From positions 1 to 8,161 of the forward strand of contig CAINWJ010000039.1 in the NCBI GenBank assembly GCA_903854455.1: a stretch of DNA of 8,161 bases. The letters run 5' to 3'. The notes under the pieces are model-generated. The model was not told the DNA's origin. It saw only the letters and a program-made list of their open reading frames with translations, and searched no databases. The stretch is from Candidatus Peribacteria bacterium (GTDB lineage: Bacteria > Patescibacteriota > Gracilibacteria > Peribacterales > Peribacteraceae). Shown here piece after piece: positions 6,218 to 8,161 of the stretch (within the stretch, counting starts at the first letter, position 1; each line of letters begins with the position of its first letter). The position numbers and the translations under genes were made by a program.

Positions 6218-6335
6218 GGTAAGTATTGTAAGTAAGGTAGGTAAAGTAGGCATTGGAAATATCACTGGCAATGAAGTCTCCTTACGTACCTTACGTACCT
6301 TACGTACCTTACGTACCTTACCTACCTTACTTTCT
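6218..6335. repeat. Inverted tandem nonamer element D overlapping a stop codon
   Basis: The right arm has four identical TTACGTACC units (6282, 6291, 6300, 6309), then TTACCTACC (6318) and a decayed TTACTTTCT (6327-6335). The left arm has four diverged inverse units: GGTAAGTAT (6218), TGTAAGTAA (6227), GGTAGGTAA (6236; exact inverse of the 6318 unit) and AGTAGGCAT (6245-6253). The centre is 28 bases. It separates two minus-strand genes, and the TAG stop of the DUF1189-like gene (6324-6322) and its last codons are inside the repeat. In a spurious plus-strand frame it reads as a YVP-type peptide repeat. Confidence 0.88.
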
Positions 6336-7260
6336 TCACTGCCCTACTCTTCACCGCTGCCACCTTTCCTGCCTTCTCCCTCGGTCTCAGCGCAACCAGT
6401 ATCACAATCATCCATCCCCAGAAGAGCAGTCCGGCAATCCAAGAGATATGGAATTCAAAGACGGATTCGAGTGTCCCGTAAACCGCAGATCCGGTCAGTG
6501 CATACATACTGAGAACGTAGACACGTCCGTAGCCTCCCGGAACACGCAGTATCGCCGCCAGAATCCAGAGGAAGAATGAGGAGAACACGAGTCCGAAGAG
6601 CTGACCCAGTACACCAAAGAACGCTCCGACAAAAGGCAACACCGTAATTCCCAGAACCATCGCGACGATGATGACGGGCTTCACGAGTGGAAAGAAACTC
6701 TCGAGCTTCGCCACACCCTCCTCGTACACTGCTCGGTTGATCTCCAGTTTGTTGACATCTTTGAGCGATGCCACGCGGTACCTGCCAGTACTTTCTCCGT
6801 CTTTCTGGGAGTTGCTATCGGGATACACCACACTTTTCGCTGTAAGAAGAATCATAGTGTTTTTCGAAGGATAGTCTTCGGCCGATGCGCCAGGATCGAT
6901 CAGCACAAGATGCTGATCTGTATCTTCGATATCCCATGCGTCTACAGCCACTTGTGGGATGTCGAGCGCGTACGGTGTCTGCACATTCGTCACGAGTGAT
7001 CCACTGATGATGGACACCTCCAGATCAGCAGGATAGAACTGATCCATAGATTTCCTGGCAACATCCAACGCCTGATCCACCTTCAGAACCACGCTACCAG
7101 CACGAACCGCAAAGTTTACGCCGGAGACAAAGATCAGCAGTGCCGACAGCCAATAGATGTACCAGAACCCGGACCAGAATTTCTTTTTGAATGTCTTGTA
7201 GAAATTGAGATCGGTAACGCTGCGGTAGAGGGTAATGAAGAAGGTGGAGAGGGTGTGCAT
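6322..7260 (-). CDS. DUF1189-like membrane protein
   Basis: From the ATG at 7260 this is a 312-residue membrane protein. It starts with an amphipathic, basic segment containing LNFYKTFKKKFWSGFWYIY (18-36), the position of the family's FY-K motif, followed by one membrane helix (about 32-52). An extracytoplasmic region (about 53-188) contains YPADLEVSIISGSLV, then LVLIDPGAS (118-126) and MILLTAKSVVY (136-146), the order seen in DUF1189 proteins. Four more membrane segments follow (about 190-212, 215-238, 246-265, 270-291), and the protein ends in a Lys/Arg-rich cytoplasmic tail. Function is unknown for the family. The frame runs upstream to 7362, but the 7260 ATG has a good -10 box six bases before it, and the upstream extension would cross the hairpin and overlap mnmA. 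It is first of three co-directional genes. The stop is TAG. Confidence 0.75.
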   Translation of the reverse strand: MHTLSTFFITLYRSVTDLNFYKTFKKKFWSGFWYIYWLSALLIFVSGVNFAVRAGSVVLKVDQALDVARKSMDQFYPADLEVSIISGSLVTNVQTPYALDIPQVAVDAWDIEDTDQHLVLIDPGASAEDYPSKNTMILLTAKSVVYPDSNSQKDGESTGRYRVASLKDVNKLEINRAVYEEGVAKLESFFPLVKPVIIVAMVLGITVLPFVGAFFGVLGQLFGLVFSSFFLWILAAILRVPGGYGRVYVLSMYALTGSAVYGTLESVFEFHISWIAGLLFWGWMIVILVALRPREKAGKVAAVKSRAVKKVR

Positions 7261-7266
7261 GGGGGA

Positions 7267-7275
7267 ATAATAGCA
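7267..7275 (-). promoter_or_regulatory. Extended -10 promoter, leaderless start of the DUF1189-like gene
   Basis: On the minus strand TGC is followed by TATTAT (7272-7267), a five-of-six match to the -10 consensus with the extended TGn motif. Six bases (TCCCCC) separate it from the ATG at 7260, which fits leaderless transcription. No Shine-Dalgarno is present. Confidence 0.55.
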
Positions 7276-7287
7276 GATTTTTATTTC

Positions 7288-7316
7288 CGCAGCCGGGACG
7301 CCGCGTCCCGGCTGCG
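7288..7316. promoter_or_regulatory. Perfect 13-bp hairpin/palindrome between divergent promoters
   Basis: CGCAGCCGGGACG (7288-7300) is exactly complementary to CGTCCCGGCTGCG (7304-7316), with a CCG loop of three bases. The sequence is much more GC-rich than its surroundings. It lies between the -10 boxes of the DUF1189-like gene and mnmA (15 and 12 bases away), where -35 boxes would be. No T-run follows on either strand, so it is not a standard terminator. It may be an operator for a dimeric regulator, a cruciform, or a remnant of a mobile repeat. Confidence 0.7.
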
Positions 7317-7328
7317 ATAGAAATCCGA

Positions 7329-7334
7329 TATACT
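7329..7334 (+). promoter_or_regulatory. -10 box and probable leaderless start of mnmA
   Basis: TATACT (7329-7334) matches the -10 consensus at five of six positions and ends eight bases before the mnmA ATG. No -35 box is visible, since that place is taken by the 13-bp hairpin, and there is no Shine-Dalgarno. Confidence 0.5.
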
Positions 7335-7342
7335 CAATTTCC

Positions 7343-8161
7343 ATGCGAATCCTCCTTGCCATGTCCGGCGGTATCGACTCCAGCGTCTCAGCTCACCTGC
7401 TCAAGAAGCAGGGACATGACGTCATCGGAGTCCGCTTGAATCTCTGGATCGATCCCAAGGCTCCCTCACTCGCGCAATTACTGCCAACCAAGTGCTGCAC
7501 GACGCAGAACGTCAATCGTGCCGCTGCGACTGCGAAAGCGTTGAAGTTCCCCCTCCACACCGTCGACATCGCCAGTGAATTTAAAAAGAAGATTGTCGAT
7601 CAGTTCCTGAAGGATTACGCGGCGGGACTGACACCCAATCCTTGCGTCCTCTGCAACCGCACCATCAAGCACGCAACGCTCATCAAGCTCATGAAGAAGT
7701 ACAAATGCGACAAAGTGGCAACGGGGCACTACGCCAGAATCGAGTGCAAGCAGAATCGATCAGGCAAAACCATCTGCAAGCTGCTGGAAGCAAAAGACAA
7801 GAAGAAGGACCAGAGCTACTACCTCTACAGTCTGTCACAGGAACAATTGCAATCGACGATCTTCCCACTGGGCAATCTCCTGAAATCGGACGTGTACAGA
7901 CTGGCGAAGAAGTTCAAAGTTCCGGTCTCGGATGCCTACCGTGAGAGCCAGGATCTCTGCTTCTTCCCGGAGAAAGGTCCACATGCATTCCTGAGGCGAT
8001 ACTTGAGGAAATCGAAATCCGGCGACATCGTGAAGCGCGACGGCACGATCGTCGGCAAGCACACCGGCATCCCCTACTACACGATTGGCCAGCGACACGG
8101 ACTTGGCATCGGTGGTCTAAAGATCCCGCTCCAGGTGGTAGAGAAAGACCGGAAACACAAT
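7343..8161 (+). CDS. mnmA: tRNA-specific 2-thiouridylase, 3' end outside window
   Basis: MnmA uses ATP to activate U34 of the Lys, Glu and Gln tRNAs and places a sulfur there, giving 2-thiouridine in the wobble position; it works in the cytoplasm with a sulfur-relay donor. The first 273 codons are seen, ending exactly at the window edge, out of a usual 350-380. The PP-loop MSGGIDSS is at residues 7-14, CC at 51-52, TPNPCVLCNRTIKH at 97-110 with catalytic Cys104, ATGHYAR at 126-132, DQSYYLYSLSQEQL (156-169), SQDLCFF with the second catalytic Cys206, and GIPYYTIGQRHGLGIGG (242-258). All expected catalytic residues are present. The start is the ATG at 7343, followed at once by the PP-loop strand and preceded by a -10 box. 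It is divergent from the DUF1189-like gene. Confidence 0.96.
   Translation, partial: MRILLAMSGGIDSSVSAHLLKKQGHDVIGVRLNLWIDPKAPSLAQLLPTKCCTTQNVNRAAATAKALKFPLHTVDIASEFKKKIVDQFLKDYAAGLTPNPCVLCNRTIKHATLIKLMKKYKCDKVATGHYARIECKQNRSGKTICKLLEAKDKKKDQSYYLYSLSQEQLQSTIFPLGNLLKSDVYRLAKKFKVPVSDAYRESQDLCFFPEKGPHAFLRRYLRKSKSGDIVKRDGTIVGKHTGIPYYTIGQRHGLGIGGLKIPLQVVEKDRKHN

Noticed and set aside
6191..6271. Longer N-terminus for the DUF5671 protein (start at 6271)
   Set aside because: The extra 27 residues are translated from repeat element D; the family N-terminal motif begins just after the ATG at 6190, which also has a -10 box in front.
1356..6335. Insertion sequence or MITE ends
   Set aside because: The repeat words differ at every locus, there is no transposase, and I see no target-site duplications.
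6253..6579. Plus-strand frame with YVPYVPYVPY-type protein repeat
   Set aside because: The peptide repeat is a direct reading of the nonamer element D, and the rest is antisense to the DUF1189-like gene.
7261..7362. Longer N-terminus for the DUF1189-like protein (start at 7362)
   Set aside because: It would cross the 13-bp hairpin and the mnmA start; the family N-terminus begins at the 7260 ATG.

Overview
The window looks like ordinary chromosome from a member of the Candidate Phyla Radiation, most probably the Peregrinibacteria/Peribacteria branch. That placement is inferred from the gene families (the Cys-rich β-helix-like protein at the left edge, an RNHCP-domain protein, a DUF5671 membrane protein with the CPR-type N-terminal helical motif, a DUF1189-like membrane protein) and from the near absence of Shine-Dalgarno sequences. 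UGA is used as a stop (left-edge gene and prfA), so this is not the UGA-recoded Gracilibacteria/Absconditabacteria group. I see no phage, transposon, CRISPR array or defence genes.

Layout from left to right: the 3' part of a Cys-rich zinc-ribbon protein (+); a small RNHCP zinc protein (-), convergent with it; purD (+), divergent from RNHCP; an unknown secreted six-cysteine protein (+) with its own promoter and strong terminator; then on the minus strand prfA (release factor 1), a DUF5671 membrane protein and a DUF1189-like membrane protein (transcribed in the order DUF1189-like, DUF5671, prfA); finally the first 273 codons of mnmA (+), divergent from the DUF1189-like gene. No stretch over 300 bases lacks a gene.

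The most unusual feature is between the genes. Five of the seven intergenic spaces hold an element of one design with a different word in each: a short tandem repeat (unit 6, 7, 7, 9 and 9 bases) followed by a short centre and then the same repeat in inverted orientation. They occur in convergent, divergent and co-directional gaps, and two overlap a stop codon. A sixth gap (mnmA/DUF1189-like) has a perfect 13-bp hairpin between two divergent promoters. The seventh (after purD) carries a classical promoter.

Several starts lie only 6 to 8 bases after a -10-like hexamer, twice with an extended TG motif, which suggests leaderless transcripts. Functionally the genes are a mix of translation (prfA, mnmA), one purine-synthesis step (purD) and uncharacterised membrane, secreted and zinc proteins; nothing shows that they form a single pathway.
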